NCBI GenBank assembly: GCA_039030335.1
Contig: JBCCEJ010000004.1
Span: 1 to 64,000, forward strand
Direction: 5' to 3'
Source: JBCCEJ01 sp039030335
Lineage (GTDB): Bacteria; Pseudomonadota; Gammaproteobacteria; HK1
DNA: 64,000 nucleotides
Made by a program: the position numbers and the translations under genes. This document shows, in pieces, positions 1 to 11,403 of this stretch (position 1 is its first letter; each line of letters starts with the position of its first letter). The notes under the pieces were generated by a model. That model ran no database searches, had not been told where the DNA came from, and was given only the letters and a program-made list of their open reading frames with translations.

Positions 1-678
1 ATCCAGCACCGTGCAGTCCTTGATCCAGGGCAGGAGCCAGGCACGGTTGGCTTTGTGATCGAAATACCAGCCGGTTTTCTGCCCGGAGCCGGGTTCTATC
101 TGAAACGTGCCGCCGTGCTCCTGCAATTGCAGAGTTTCCGGCACGTGGCCATACGCGGTATCGACAAAGCGCTCGAGCCCTTCGAGGTCGCGCGCCGGCG
201 TGTCGTTGCGCAGCAATATCCCGGACGGCGCCAGTTCCTCGCGCAACGCGTCGACGATCAAGGCGGTCAACCGGTCCATTCCGGCGGTGCTCAGTTGCAC
301 GACGAGCAGGTCCCCGAAACGGTCGACGACGAGGCCGGGTAACGCGTCCCCCTCACCGTAGACGAGGCGGTAGTACGGAGAATCGAAGCACCGGGCCCGA
401 AGCGCCGCGGCCTGTCTGACGCGCCGGCCGATGAGTTCGGCGTCCAGGCTTGCGTGCGGGTCGCGGCTCAGCAGCCGTACGCAGATAAGTGAATTCGGAT
501 TGATATAACCACAGCCGAGCACCTCGTCGCCGTGCGTGCGCACCTGGACCGGCTGGCCCGGCATGAAGCTCTTGAGTGGCGAGCGGCCGACGTCCACCTC
601 GTTACTGAACAGCCACGGGTGTCCGTTGCGCAAACGTTTCTCTTCGCGCTTCTTGAGATAAACGGGGATCATGTCCAT
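1..678 (-). CDS. rlmI: 23S rRNA (cytosine-C5) methyltransferase RlmI, 5' part only
   Basis: The frame is open from an ATG at 678 to the left edge of the window (226 codons, no stop), so the C-terminal part lies outside. The first ~75 residues look like the PUA RNA-binding domain of the RlmI family (HPWLFSNEV near the start). After it come the YGEGDALPGLVVDRFGD segment and, near residues 200-212, GQKTGWYFDHKANR, the family's signature before the SAM-binding core. RlmI methylates C1962 of 23S rRNA to m5C. A second ATG two codons downstream (672) is an equally possible start. The family call is firm; the exact modified base is inferred from the family. Confidence 0.88.
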   Translation of the reverse strand, partial: MDMIPVYLKKREEKRLRNGHPWLFSNEVDVGRSPLKSFMPGQPVQVRTHGDEVLGCGYINPNSLICVRLLSRDPHASLDAELIGRRVRQAAALRARCFDSPYYRLVYGEGDALPGLVVDRFGDLLVVQLSTAGMDRLTALIVDALREELAPSGILLRNDTPARDLEGLERFVDTAYGHVPETLQLQEHGGTFQIEPGSGQKTGWYFDHKANRAWLLPWIKDCTVLD

Positions 679-806
679 GCGCGAAATTCTACCAGCGGCG
701 ATGGGGCGTTGATGCGTTCAAAAGCCATCTGCGCGGCGTGAGTCCGACGCCGCCGCGTGCCGTCGACGCGCGGCGCCTGCGGGTGCCCGCCCCGCGGGCT
801 GAAATG

Positions 807-1775
807 TCAGTCCGACGGGTCGGCGTCGGCCCGCGCGGGCCGCAGCAGCGCATAGCCGAATTCGTCCTGGAACCGCTGGTCGAACTCTGCGGGTTCGAAC
901 GAGTGGTTCTGCGTCCCGGCGCTCGCGATTTTGATGGCACCCATCAGGGATGCGATACGCCCGGTAGTCTCCCAGTCCATGCCGCCCGAAAGGCCGTACA
1001 GCAGGCCGGCGCGGTAGGCATCCCCGCAGCCAGTCGGGTCTGCCAGCGTCGGCACTTTGACAGCCGGAATCTCCAGCGCCTTGCCGTCTGCGTAGATGGT
1101 CGAACCTTCTCCCCCCTTGGTGATGACCAGCGCTTTCAGCTGAGATGCCACGTCAGCGGTGGTCCAACCGGTTTTCTCCTGGATCATCGACCATTCGTAG
1201 TCATTTACGGTCAGCCACGTCGCCTGTTCGATGAAGACCCTCAGCTCATCTCCGTCGAACAGCGGCAAACCCTGGCTGGGGTCGAAAATAAATGGGATCC
1301 CGGCCTCGGCGAACTGGCTGGCATGCTCGATCATCCCCTGTCGACCATCCGGCGCCACGATACCGATCTCGATATCATCGGCGTCTTGCACGTGGTTCAG
1401 GTGCGACATGTTCATGGCGCCGGGATGGAACGCCGTTATCTGGTTGTCGTCCATGTCGGTTGTGATGAACGCCTGCGCGGTGTATTCGTTGTCGACCATG
1501 CTCACGTGGCGCCGGTTGATACCGCAGCGGTCCATCCAATCTCCGTACGGACCGAAGTCGTTGCCGACCGTGGCCATCGGCAACGGATGCCCGCCCAGCA
1601 GATGCAGGTTGTAGGCGATGTTGCCGGCGCAGCCGCCGTATTCCTTGCGCATCTCTGGCACCAGGAAGGACACGGAGATCATGTGCACCTTGTCCGGCAG
1701 GATGTGGTTTTTGAACTGGTCGTTGAAGACCATGATGCTGTCGAATGCGATGGAACCGCAGATGAGTGCAGCCAT
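807..1775 (-). CDS. PfkB-family carbohydrate/nucleoside kinase
   Basis: 322 residues, the usual PfkB length. The substrate-binding signature YGGCAGNIAYNL lies at 46-57. The anion-hole and catalytic signature DPTGCGDAYRAG lies at 246-257, with D252 as the expected base that activates the acceptor hydroxyl. ATP-dependent phosphorylation of a sugar or nucleoside is therefore expected. The overall type resembles bacterial proteins often annotated as adenosine kinase or ribokinase-like, but the sequence alone does not fix the substrate. A GGAG sequence sits 7 bases before the ATG. The gene follows uvrA on the same strand after 234 bases in which I see no other gene. Confidence 0.85.
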   Translation of the reverse strand: MAALICGSIAFDSIMVFNDQFKNHILPDKVHMISVSFLVPEMRKEYGGCAGNIAYNLHLLGGHPLPMATVGNDFGPYGDWMDRCGINRRHVSMVDNEYTAQAFITTDMDDNQITAFHPGAMNMSHLNHVQDADDIEIGIVAPDGRQGMIEHASQFAEAGIPFIFDPSQGLPLFDGDELRVFIEQATWLTVNDYEWSMIQEKTGWTTADVASQLKALVITKGGEGSTIYADGKALEIPAVKVPTLADPTGCGDAYRAGLLYGLSGGMDWETTGRIASLMGAIKIASAGTQNHSFEPAEFDQRFQDEFGYALLRPARADADPSD

Positions 1776-2009
1776 GCTTGGGCTCCCTGATATCTGATAT
1801 TACTGATAGCTGACTGGGCGGGCGCTGCCTCGCCGGACGGCGCGCCAGGCGCTGCCGGCCTCTCAGGGCGGTCAGGCGGATTCTGGCGACAGGCGTCCGG
1901 TGCGGGCGCTGCCGGCTATAAACGCCGAGGATAGCACTGAATCGAGGGCGTCAAAGCTTAATTGCGCGGCTTGCGGCTCATCTGCGCTGGCCGACGCCAC
2001 GCCGGTCGT

Positions 2010-4862
<2,853 letters not shown>

Positions 4863-5191
4863 GCAGGTTCTCACGGCTGCGGGCGAACTGGTAATCTTAG
4901 GCTGCGCTGAAGCGGCGATGCAAAGGTCGTGCAACGTCCCTCGCAGCACCGCCGGACGGGACGCCGCCCGCGCCGGAGCGCGCTCGCCGTCGGCCTGTAG
5001 GCCTACCGCGACGCGGCGCTCAGCTGACGGCGCGGTCCGCAGCGGATCGGTAGAGTCTGCTTCGTCGGGTGTGGCCGCTGCCGGTCATCCCGGGCGCTGC
5101 ATCCAGCGGCCGACCTTACAGCCATTGGGCTTGCCCGTCCGTGACCAAGCGGCCGGGCTGGTCCCGCCACTGATTGAGGAGCAATTCGAGC
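4863..5191. other. Divergent intergenic region uvrA-ssb
   Basis: 329 bases between the two divergent starts. No credible open reading frame. A search by eye for CTGT-N8-ACAG (the gammaproteobacterial LexA box) found none, although in E. coli this same interval carries a shared SOS box. A GAGGAG ribosome-binding sequence for ssb lies at 5176-5181. No convincing sigma70 hexamer pair stood out. Confidence 0.6.
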
Positions 5192-5701
5192 ATGGCGCGT
5201 GGAATCAACAAAGTGATCCTGGTGGGTAACCTCGGTGCCGATCCGGAAACGCGTTACACACCGAGCAACACGGCCGTCACGAATCTGCGCATTGCGACGT
5301 CCGATTCCTGGCGCGACCGCCAAACCGGAGAGCAGCAGGAGCGCACCGAGTGGCATCGTGTCGTCTGCTGGAATCGCCTTGCGGAAATTGCCGCGGAATA
5401 CCTGCGCAAGGGGTCCAAGGTCTACATCGAAGGACGCCTGCAAACGCGCAAGTGGCAAGGTCAGGATGGCCAGGATCGCTACACCACCGAAATCGTTGCG
5501 AATGAAATGCAGATGCTGGATTCGCGCGGTGGCGGCGGTGGCGGTGGTGGTGGTGGTGACTACGGTCGCGGTGGTCCGCCGGACGACGACTGGGGTCAGC
5601 CGCCCGCGCGCAGCGGCGGTGGTGGCGGCGCTCCGCGGCCTGCGCCCACGACCGGGCCAGGGCCTGGCGGGGATGATTTCGACGACGACATTCCGTTCTG
5701 A
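5192..5701 (+). CDS. ssb: Single-stranded DNA-binding protein
   Basis: 169 residues. The N-terminus MARGINKVILVGNLG begins a standard OB fold (about 1-110, including the WHRVVCWNRLAE strand). It is followed by a glycine-rich linker with a run of glycines and then an acidic tail ending in DDDIPF, the tip that recruits repair and replication partners. SSB coats single-stranded DNA as a tetramer. The ATG at 5192 is preferred over an upstream TTG because of the GAGGAG 10 bases before it and the conserved N-terminus. The next gene starts 11 bases after the stop. Confidence 0.97.
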   Translation: MARGINKVILVGNLGADPETRYTPSNTAVTNLRIATSDSWRDRQTGEQQERTEWHRVVCWNRLAEIAAEYLRKGSKVYIEGRLQTRKWQGQDGQDRYTTEIVANEMQMLDSRGGGGGGGGGGDYGRGGPPDDDWGQPPARSGGGGGAPRPAPTTGPGPGGDDFDDDIPF

Positions 5702-5712
5702 TCTCTCCTCCG

Positions 5713-6669
5713 ATGCGTGAAGTCGGTTCCTTGCCGGTGGTGGACATCGCCAACCGGCGGGGTGGTGCGGCGGCACGCGACCAGATCGCCGCCGAGCTTG
5801 ACGCTGCGTTTCGCAATCTAGGTTTTTGCTACATCAGCAACACCGGGGTGCCAACGCGGGAGATCTTCGCGGCCGCGGCTGACTTTCATGCGCTGCCGAT
5901 GGCGAGCAAGCAACGTATTGCCGTCAACGATTTTCATCGCGGCTACATCGCGCCGAATTCATCGACGATCCGCACCTCGAGCGTGGCGACAGTCACACGC
6001 CCGAACTTGAGCGAATCGCTGATGATCATGCACGAGGTCGCGCCGGACGACCCGCGTTACGGCCAGCCGCTACAGGGGCCGAATCAGTGGCCCGCGGAAC
6101 TCCCGGCCTTCCGGCCGGCTGCCGTTGACTACATGGCCCGGATGAGCGCGCTCGCGCGCGACCTGACCCGCCTTATCGCCATCGCCCTCGGTCTGCCGGA
6201 GAACGCGCTTGATGCCTACTTCGACCAGCCGACCGTCTGGCTGCGGCTGCTGTGCTATCCGCCCGAACCCCCTGGCACGCCACGCGACCAGTTCGGCGCT
6301 GCACCCCATACCGACTACGGCTTTATCACCTTGCTCGCCCAGGATGCACTCGGCGGTCTGGAGGTGCGCCGCGCCGACGGGACGTGGATCTCGGCGACGC
6401 CAATACCGGACACTTTTGTCGTCAACGTGGCCGATATGCTGAGCCGATGGACCGGCGGACGCTGGCGTTCGACGCCGCACCGTGTACGCAATCAGGCCGA
6501 CGAGCTGCGGTTTTCCGTACCGTTCTTCTGGGACCCGTCGATGGACAGTCTGATCGAGCCCTTGCCGATAGCGCAGAGCGCGCACGAGGAGACTTTTCAA
6601 GCGGTTCAGTTCGGGGACTACGTGATGGAACGGCTGAACCGGAATTACGCCTATCGGCGGCGCGCCTGA
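5713..6669 (+). CDS. 2-oxoglutarate/Fe(II) oxygenase, isopenicillin-N-synthase type
   Basis: 318 residues with a DIOX_N-type N-terminal region (VVDIANRR onward) and a double-stranded beta-helix core. The iron ligands are visible as H199-x-D201 in HTDYGF and H256 in STPHRV. R266-x-S268 (RFS) is the expected 2-oxoglutarate carboxylate clamp. The enzyme should oxidise a small molecule using Fe(II), O2 and normally 2-oxoglutarate; the substrate cannot be read from the sequence. No clear Shine-Dalgarno precedes the ATG, and the 11-base gap after ssb suggests translational coupling. Confidence 0.85.
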   Translation: MREVGSLPVVDIANRRGGAAARDQIAAELDAAFRNLGFCYISNTGVPTREIFAAAADFHALPMASKQRIAVNDFHRGYIAPNSSTIRTSSVATVTRPNLSESLMIMHEVAPDDPRYGQPLQGPNQWPAELPAFRPAAVDYMARMSALARDLTRLIAIALGLPENALDAYFDQPTVWLRLLCYPPEPPGTPRDQFGAAPHTDYGFITLLAQDALGGLEVRRADGTWISATPIPDTFVVNVADMLSRWTGGRWRSTPHRVRNQADELRFSVPFFWDPSMDSLIEPLPIAQSAHEETFQAVQFGDYVMERLNRNYAYRRRA

Positions 6670-6705
6670 GAGCAGGGCGTCGCGGCGGCCCGCGCGGCGC
6701 TCCGA

Positions 6706-7230
6706 TCACTCGTATCGTGCAATCACATTCAAACTGACCGGCACATCCCGCACCGTCAGCAGGCTCGCATCCCGGAAAAAGCCGAATGAACGCACCCGCC
6801 GTGCGCGGCTGAAGCCTGCCTCGTTCAGATAGTGCGCCAGCAATTCTCCGTTCAGTCCGACCTTGTGATAGTCGAACGGGTTGTCGTGTCCCCCGAACAT
6901 CATCTGCATGAGGTCGAAGCGCTCCGAAGTCGACAGGGCGTCTTTGCGCGTGAACAGCGAACAGAGCACGTCCAGATCGGGAACGCTCAGGTAGAGCAGC
7001 GCGCCTGGCGCCAACAGCCGTCGCCATTCGATCAGCACCGCAGTCAGCTCACCGATGTAGTCGAAATGTTCGAGCACGTGTGAGGCGTAAACGGCACCGA
7101 AAGCGCCGTCGTCGAAGCGGCCCAGATCGCGCGCGTCGGCCACATGGTCAACGTGCGGAGCTGGTCGGACATCCAGCACTTCCCAACCGGCTTTTCGGTA
7201 GGCGCCGCCGATATGCAGACGCCTTGTCAT
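6706..7230 (-). CDS. Small class I SAM-dependent methyltransferase
   Basis: 174 residues from ATG 7230 (a TTG at 7254, two codons after the upstream stop, is an alternative start). The chain begins RRLHIGGAYRKAGWEVLDV, then VADARDLGRF, AVYASHVLEHF and LLAPGALLYLSVPDLD. This is the motif order of predicted SAM methyltransferases of the COG4627 type, with a shortened first Gly-rich loop (HIGG). The substrate is unknown. It lies directly downstream of a crotonase-fold gene on the same strand and ends 36 bases from the convergent oxygenase gene. Confidence 0.68.
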   Translation of the reverse strand: MTRRLHIGGAYRKAGWEVLDVRPAPHVDHVADARDLGRFDDGAFGAVYASHVLEHFDYIGELTAVLIEWRRLLAPGALLYLSVPDLDVLCSLFTRKDALSTSERFDLMQMMFGGHDNPFDYHKVGLNGELLAHYLNEAGFSRARRVRSFGFFRDASLLTVRDVPVSLNVIARYE

Positions 7231-7257
7231 GACATGGGAGGTGCTTGCGGCCAACGC

Positions 7258-8058
7258 TCAGGTGCCTTTGAAATCGGCCCGGCGTTTTTCGTTGAACGCG
7301 GCCACGCCTTCGCGGAAGTCGCCGCGGCTCGCGCACTCGGCGAAGCACTCCGCTTCCATCTGCAGCTGTGACTCGAACTCGTTCTCGAGACTCTTGTACA
7401 TGAGCTTCTTGGCCTGCCCATAGACGAACGTCGGGCCGTTCGCGAGACGTTTCGTAAGCTTGCCGCATTCAGCGTCCAGGTCGTCAGCGGGCACGACGTA
7501 GTTCACGAGCCCCATATCAGCCATCTGCTGCGCGGTGTAGCGATCCCCCAGCAGCGTCATTTCCAGCGTGCGCTTGATGCCGATGGCGCGCGGCAAATGG
7601 AAGCTCGAAGAACCGTCCGGGCTCGTGCCGATGTGGCAGTACGCCAGCGTGAAGAAGGCCTCTTCGTCCGCGATCACGAGATCGCACGCGGCGGCGAGCG
7701 ACACGCCGGCGCCGGCGGCGGCTCCGCGCACCTTGGCAACGACCGGCTTGGGCATCCTGCGCATCGAGAACATGATCGTGTGCAGCGCGTGAATTCGCTG
7801 CAGGAAGTACTTCTTGACGGTCGCGGGGTCTTCGGTCTCGGACAGGTATTCATGCATCTGGCGCACATCGCCGCCCGCCATGAAATGCTCGCCAGCGCCT
7901 TGCAGTACGACGCAACGCACGCTGTCATCAAACTCGACGTCGTGAAACGCCTCGTTCATCTGCGAACGCATGTCCATCGACAGTGCGTTGCGTGCGTCGG
8001 GGCGGTTCATGGTCAGCGTGGCGATGCCATCGTTGATGGCAACTTCTAGGTCAGCCAT
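7258..8058 (-). CDS. Crotonase-fold protein, probably an enoyl-CoA isomerase
   Basis: 266 residues of the enoyl-CoA hydratase/isomerase superfamily. The oxyanion-hole segments HFMAGGDVRQM (59-69) and KVRGAAAGAGVSL (109-121) are visible. The two glutamates of true hydratases are missing: the first position is Ser (GVSLA) and the second lies in FFTLAYCHIG. An aspartate is present in SPDGSSSF (D148), the place where PaaG-like delta3,delta2-isomerases carry their catalytic acid. I therefore favour isomerase over hydratase, by inference. Its stop precedes the downstream methyltransferase by a few bases, so the pair is probably co-transcribed. Confidence 0.78.
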   Translation of the reverse strand: MADLEVAINDGIATLTMNRPDARNALSMDMRSQMNEAFHDVEFDDSVRCVVLQGAGEHFMAGGDVRQMHEYLSETEDPATVKKYFLQRIHALHTIMFSMRRMPKPVVAKVRGAAAGAGVSLAAACDLVIADEEAFFTLAYCHIGTSPDGSSSFHLPRAIGIKRTLEMTLLGDRYTAQQMADMGLVNYVVPADDLDAECGKLTKRLANGPTFVYGQAKKLMYKSLENEFESQLQMEAECFAECASRGDFREGVAAFNEKRRADFKGT

Positions 8059-8165
8059 GGTTTCTTTACCTGTAAATTGAGAACGCGGATACGGTGGCGC
8101 AGCGTTGAGCGCCGGGAAAGTAGTCTGGCAGACGGTCCTGTCTACGCTGGCCGGTAAGGGTGCAC

Positions 8166-9113
8166 CTAGTGAGCCTCGCCGCCGCGCAACTTGCCGATCG
8201 CGGTGACTACCGCGACGAGTATGGCCCCGGCGATCAGACCGAGGATGCCGTTGACGGCCATCTCGGCCAACACGCTAAGCAAACCAGCCGCGCCGCTGTC
8301 GGCGAACCAGCCGTTTACGGCTTGCAACAGCGCCGCACCGCCCGGTAAACCATGCACGAGAATGCCGCCGCCGACCAGGAACATGGCGGCCGTACCAACG
8401 ACAGACAGGGTCTTCATCAGATAAGGCGCAAACACCAGGATCAGCGCACCGAGCTTGCGTTTGAACGCTGCGAAGCCGGTCTTTTCCTGCACCTTGGTCA
8501 AATAGAGGCCAGCATCGTCGAGCTTTACGATGCCTGCCACGAGGCCATAGACACCTATGGTCATCAACACTGCGATGGTGACCAGCACGCCAACCTGAAT
8601 GGTCAGGCTGCGGTCGGCAACGGTTCCGAGCGCGATGACGATGATCTCCGCTGACAAGATGAAGTCGGTGCGGATGGCACCCTTGATCTTGTCACGCTCG
8701 AATTCGACCATGTCCACTTCCGGGTTCTTGTTGGCATTGACCTGATCGAGATGCTTTGCGGCTTTTTCCTCTTTCGGACCGGCCATCGCATGCCAGATTT
8801 TTTCGAAGCCTTCAAAGCAGAGATATGCGCCGCCGATCATCAGTAGCGGAACGATGGCGATCGGCACGAAGGCGCTGATGGCAAGCGCCGCTGGGACCAG
8901 GATGCACTTGTTCTTGGCGGAGCCCTTGAACACCGCCCACACGACCGGTAACTCGCGATCGGCGCGTACGCCCGAGACCTGCTCGGCGTTCAGCGCGAGG
9001 TCGTCACCCAGCACGCCTGCGGTCTTGCGCGCCGCGACGTTCGTCATCGTTGCGACGTCATCGAGTATCGTCGCGATGTCGTCCAGCAATGTCAGCAGAC
9101 TGGTACCAGCCAC
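8166..9113 (-). CDS. DUF808 (YedI-like) integral membrane protein
   Basis: 315 residues from GTG 9113. The start is chosen because the following AGTSLLTLLDDIATILDDV matches the beginning of E. coli YedI and a GGGGAG lies 6 bases upstream; an ATG at 9131 has no such site. NAEQVSGVRADRELPVVWAV is the family signature, followed by several hydrophobic segments (ILVPAALAISAF, VPLLMIGGAYLCFEG, further helices in the second half). The function of this family is not established. The gene is divergent from the crotonase gene at 9267. Confidence 0.85.
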   Translation of the reverse strand: MAGTSLLTLLDDIATILDDVATMTNVAARKTAGVLGDDLALNAEQVSGVRADRELPVVWAVFKGSAKNKCILVPAALAISAFVPIAIVPLLMIGGAYLCFEGFEKIWHAMAGPKEEKAAKHLDQVNANKNPEVDMVEFERDKIKGAIRTDFILSAEIIVIALGTVADRSLTIQVGVLVTIAVLMTIGVYGLVAGIVKLDDAGLYLTKVQEKTGFAAFKRKLGALILVFAPYLMKTLSVVGTAAMFLVGGGILVHGLPGGAALLQAVNGWFADSGAAGLLSVLAEMAVNGILGLIAGAILVAVVTAIGKLRGGEAH

Positions 9114-9266
9114 GGCCCTCTCCCCATGCACCCGGCGTTGCGGCTATCCTCCCACGGAAGGTCGGACGATGAGAAGCTCGCGCGATTGACCGGGCGCCTT
9201 CGCGGCCCGCGCCGCGCAAGCCCATCGCGCCACCGGGCAGGACCTCCGAAGCAAGAAGGAGCTGTT

Positions 9267-10034
9267 GTGACAGCAGAAGCTACATGCATCGTTGCGCGCA
9301 CCGCGCAGATCGCGCATATCGAATTGAACCGGCCACGACGTCTGAACGCGTTCAGCTTGCCGGCCATTCATCAACTGTCAGCCGTGATCGACGAACTCGC
9401 CGCAGATCCAAACTTGCGGATCGTCACGCTGCGCGGTCGAGGGCGGGCGTTCTCGACCGGTGTGGATCTGAAAGAGCTGCCTGTCGATGGCTTCGGTCCA
9501 GACCGCGTACAGGCGTGGGAGAAGATGCTTCGCACGATCGAAATGATGGACAAGCTGGTGATTTGCAGTCTGCACGGATTTGCCGTGGGCGGCGGACTGC
9601 AGTTAGCACTTGCCTGCGACATTCGGGTGTGCGCGAGGACAACTCAACTTGGGCTGCCTGCGAGCAAAGAGGGCATCATCCCGGGTCTTGCGACATATCG
9701 GCTGGCCCGCTTTGTGGGTATCGGCCGGGCGCGCCAGCTCATTTTCAGCGGCGACCTGATCGACGCCGAGCGGGCCCTCGATATCGGGCTGGTCGACCAT
9801 CTGGTGGACGATGAAGGGCGAGAGCTGGCAACGGATGAGATCGTGGCGCGCTACGACGCGGCATTCTCAGCGGGCGGCCGGCACGCCAAAGCCCTGTTGG
9901 CAGACTGCTTCAACACAGACTTCGCCGACTTTCTCGCGCTGTATGAGCGCCAACAGGGTCGTGCCGTCGAGTCGCCAGACTTCGCCGAAGCCAAGGCAGC
10001 ATACGCAGAGGGTCGTGACGCCAGGTGGCAGTAG
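9267..10034 (+). CDS. Enoyl-CoA hydratase/isomerase family protein (atypical active site)
   Basis: 255 residues from GTG 9267, with AAGGAG 5 bases upstream; the open frame extends to 9126 but that part is unlike the family. Crotonase-fold features are FSTGVDLKELP (62-72) and HGFAVGGGLQLALACD (103-118). At the two catalytic glutamate positions I read Gln (GGGLQLA) and Ala (LGLPASKEGIIPG). Classical hydration is therefore doubtful, and isomerase, hydrolase or lyase chemistry of the superfamily remains possible. A cupin gene follows after 40 bases, so an operon of three genes to 11393 is likely. Confidence 0.75.
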   Translation: MTAEATCIVARTAQIAHIELNRPRRLNAFSLPAIHQLSAVIDELAADPNLRIVTLRGRGRAFSTGVDLKELPVDGFGPDRVQAWEKMLRTIEMMDKLVICSLHGFAVGGGLQLALACDIRVCARTTQLGLPASKEGIIPGLATYRLARFVGIGRARQLIFSGDLIDAERALDIGLVDHLVDDEGRELATDEIVARYDAAFSAGGRHAKALLADCFNTDFADFLALYERQQGRAVESPDFAEAKAAYAEGRDARWQ

Positions 10035-10074
10035 TGCTGGATGCCGTCACCGGTTGGGTAACCGGAGGTGAAGT

Positions 10075-10779
10075 GTGACCACCGAACTGAACGCTGACTT
10101 TTCGAGAACAGCCCGCGTGCACGCTGGAACGTCGCCTTGGATTCCGTCACCGATGCCGGGTGTGGAGCGCAAACTCCTGGATCGCATCGGCGACGAGGTC
10201 GCCCGCGCGACCTCGATCGTGCGTTATGCACCTGGCAGCGCATTCTCCGCTCATACGCATGGTGGCGGCGAAGAATTCCTGGTCCTCGACGGTGTTTTTC
10301 AAGACGAGCACGGAGACTACCCGATCGGTACTTACGTGAGGAATCCGCCCGGCACGCGCCACACACCGGGGTCGGCGCCGGGCTGCATCATCTTCGTCAA
10401 GCTCTGGCAGTTCGCGGCTGACGACTCCAATCAGTTCAGCGTGGATGCGAACAGCGTGCCGCCGGCGAAAGCGGGCGAAGCCGCGCGTCTCAAGACATTG
10501 CCAGATGTCGAGCGTCATCTGCTGCACGATGACCGGCACGAGACCGTCTGCGTAGAGCAGTGGCCGGGTGCCACGACGTTTTCACTGGTAGTGCCCGATG
10601 GAGCAGAAATTCTGGTGCTCGACGGGGGCTTCGAGGCGGATGGCGGTGCCTATCGTCACTGGTCCTGGTTGAGGCTTCCACCGGACGCTTCGGTGCGTGT
10701 TCGGACCAGCGTTGAGGGGGCCCGGGTCTGGACCAAGTACGGTCACCTGCGCGATGTCCTGGGGTTGGCGCCGGCGTGA
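10075..10779 (+). CDS. ChrR-like cupin protein
   Basis: 234 residues from GTG 10075, with GGAGG at 10064-10068. The first cupin barrel (about 45-115) carries the metal-ligand pattern H60-T-H62-x3-E66 and H96, as in the C-terminal domain of ChrR anti-sigma factors. A second, more degenerate cupin half follows (about 150-230; LDGGFEADGGAY without the histidines). The N-terminal zinc anti-sigma domain of ChrR is absent, so this is a free-standing cupin, possibly an acireductone- or acetylacetone-dioxygenase-like enzyme or a sensor. It overlaps the next gene by 4 bases (GTGA), which implies translational coupling. Confidence 0.75.
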   Translation: MTTELNADFSRTARVHAGTSPWIPSPMPGVERKLLDRIGDEVARATSIVRYAPGSAFSAHTHGGGEEFLVLDGVFQDEHGDYPIGTYVRNPPGTRHTPGSAPGCIIFVKLWQFAADDSNQFSVDANSVPPAKAGEAARLKTLPDVERHLLHDDRHETVCVEQWPGATTFSLVVPDGAEILVLDGGFEADGGAYRHWSWLRLPPDASVRVRTSVEGARVWTKYGHLRDVLGLAPA

Positions 10780-11393
10780 GCAGCGTCGACTTCAGCGGCC
10801 GGTTTGTGGTGTTCGGCTACGGATCGCTCATCTGGGACCTGGATGACCTCGCGCCGCACGTTGAACTGCCATGGGAAATGGATACCGGTCCGGCGTTGCC
10901 GATGGAGTTCTCGCGAGTCTCGCCAAAGCGCAAACTTGGCCTTGTGGCAGTGCTCGATGCTGACCATGGTGACCCATGTCCGACACACGCGATCGCGAGT
11001 GTGCGCAACTCGATCGACGCCGCGGCTGAGGACCTCAAACGTCGGGAGCGGGCGTCGAGCGTGGCCAAGATCGGCGCTGTTTGTATGCGGACCGGATTGC
11101 GCAGGTCGTTTGCAGCAGCCGTCGCGAAAGAGGTGGAGACGTGGTGCCGCGCGCGAAATGCGGCGGGCGCGGTGTGGGCCGATCTTGCCCCCAACTTCGC
11201 AGAAGTCACCGGGCATGCTTTTTCAGTCGAGCGCGCTTGTGACTATCTCAAGTCGTTGACGGGTGAGAATCGCGCGGAAGCCGTGCGATACCTTCACTTC
11301 GCACCGCCGGCCACCGACACGCCGCTACGGCGTCGTCTGGCGCAGGAACTCTGGTGGTGCGAGGCGGTGCGTGAAGTCGTTGGTAGCGGTTGA
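10776..11393 (+). CDS. Gamma-glutamylcyclotransferase-like (ChaC-type) protein
   Basis: 205 residues. The N-terminus carries FGYGSLIW (13-20), the substrate loop of the gamma-glutamylcyclotransferase fold found in ChaC proteins, which release 5-oxoproline from glutathione. The rest is less typical of ChaC, and I could not assign the catalytic glutamate with certainty, so glutathione degradation is an inference. The GTG start overlaps the TGA of the cupin gene. It converges on the sensor kinase gene, whose stop is only 10 bases away. Confidence 0.65.
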   Translation: MSSVDFSGRFVVFGYGSLIWDLDDLAPHVELPWEMDTGPALPMEFSRVSPKRKLGLVAVLDADHGDPCPTHAIASVRNSIDAAAEDLKRRERASSVAKIGAVCMRTGLRRSFAAAVAKEVETWCRARNAAGAVWADLAPNFAEVTGHAFSVERACDYLKSLTGENRAEAVRYLHFAPPATDTPLRRRLAQELWWCEAVREVVGSG

Positions 11394-11403
11394 CCTCGTT
11401 CGG

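Noticed and set aside
738..1790. A 350-codon plus-strand frame opposite the PfkB kinase
   Set aside because: The antisense protein has no family features, while the minus strand carries both PfkB signatures and a Shine-Dalgarno.
5535..5640. GGT/GGC repeats in ssb as a possible CRISPR or microsatellite
   Set aside because: They encode the normal glycine-rich linker of SSB; there are no spacers and no cas genes.
10035..10074. Possible frameshift joining the crotonase-fold gene and the cupin gene
   Set aside because: The crotonase ends at its normal length and a good GGAGG precedes the cupin GTG; these are two separate genes.
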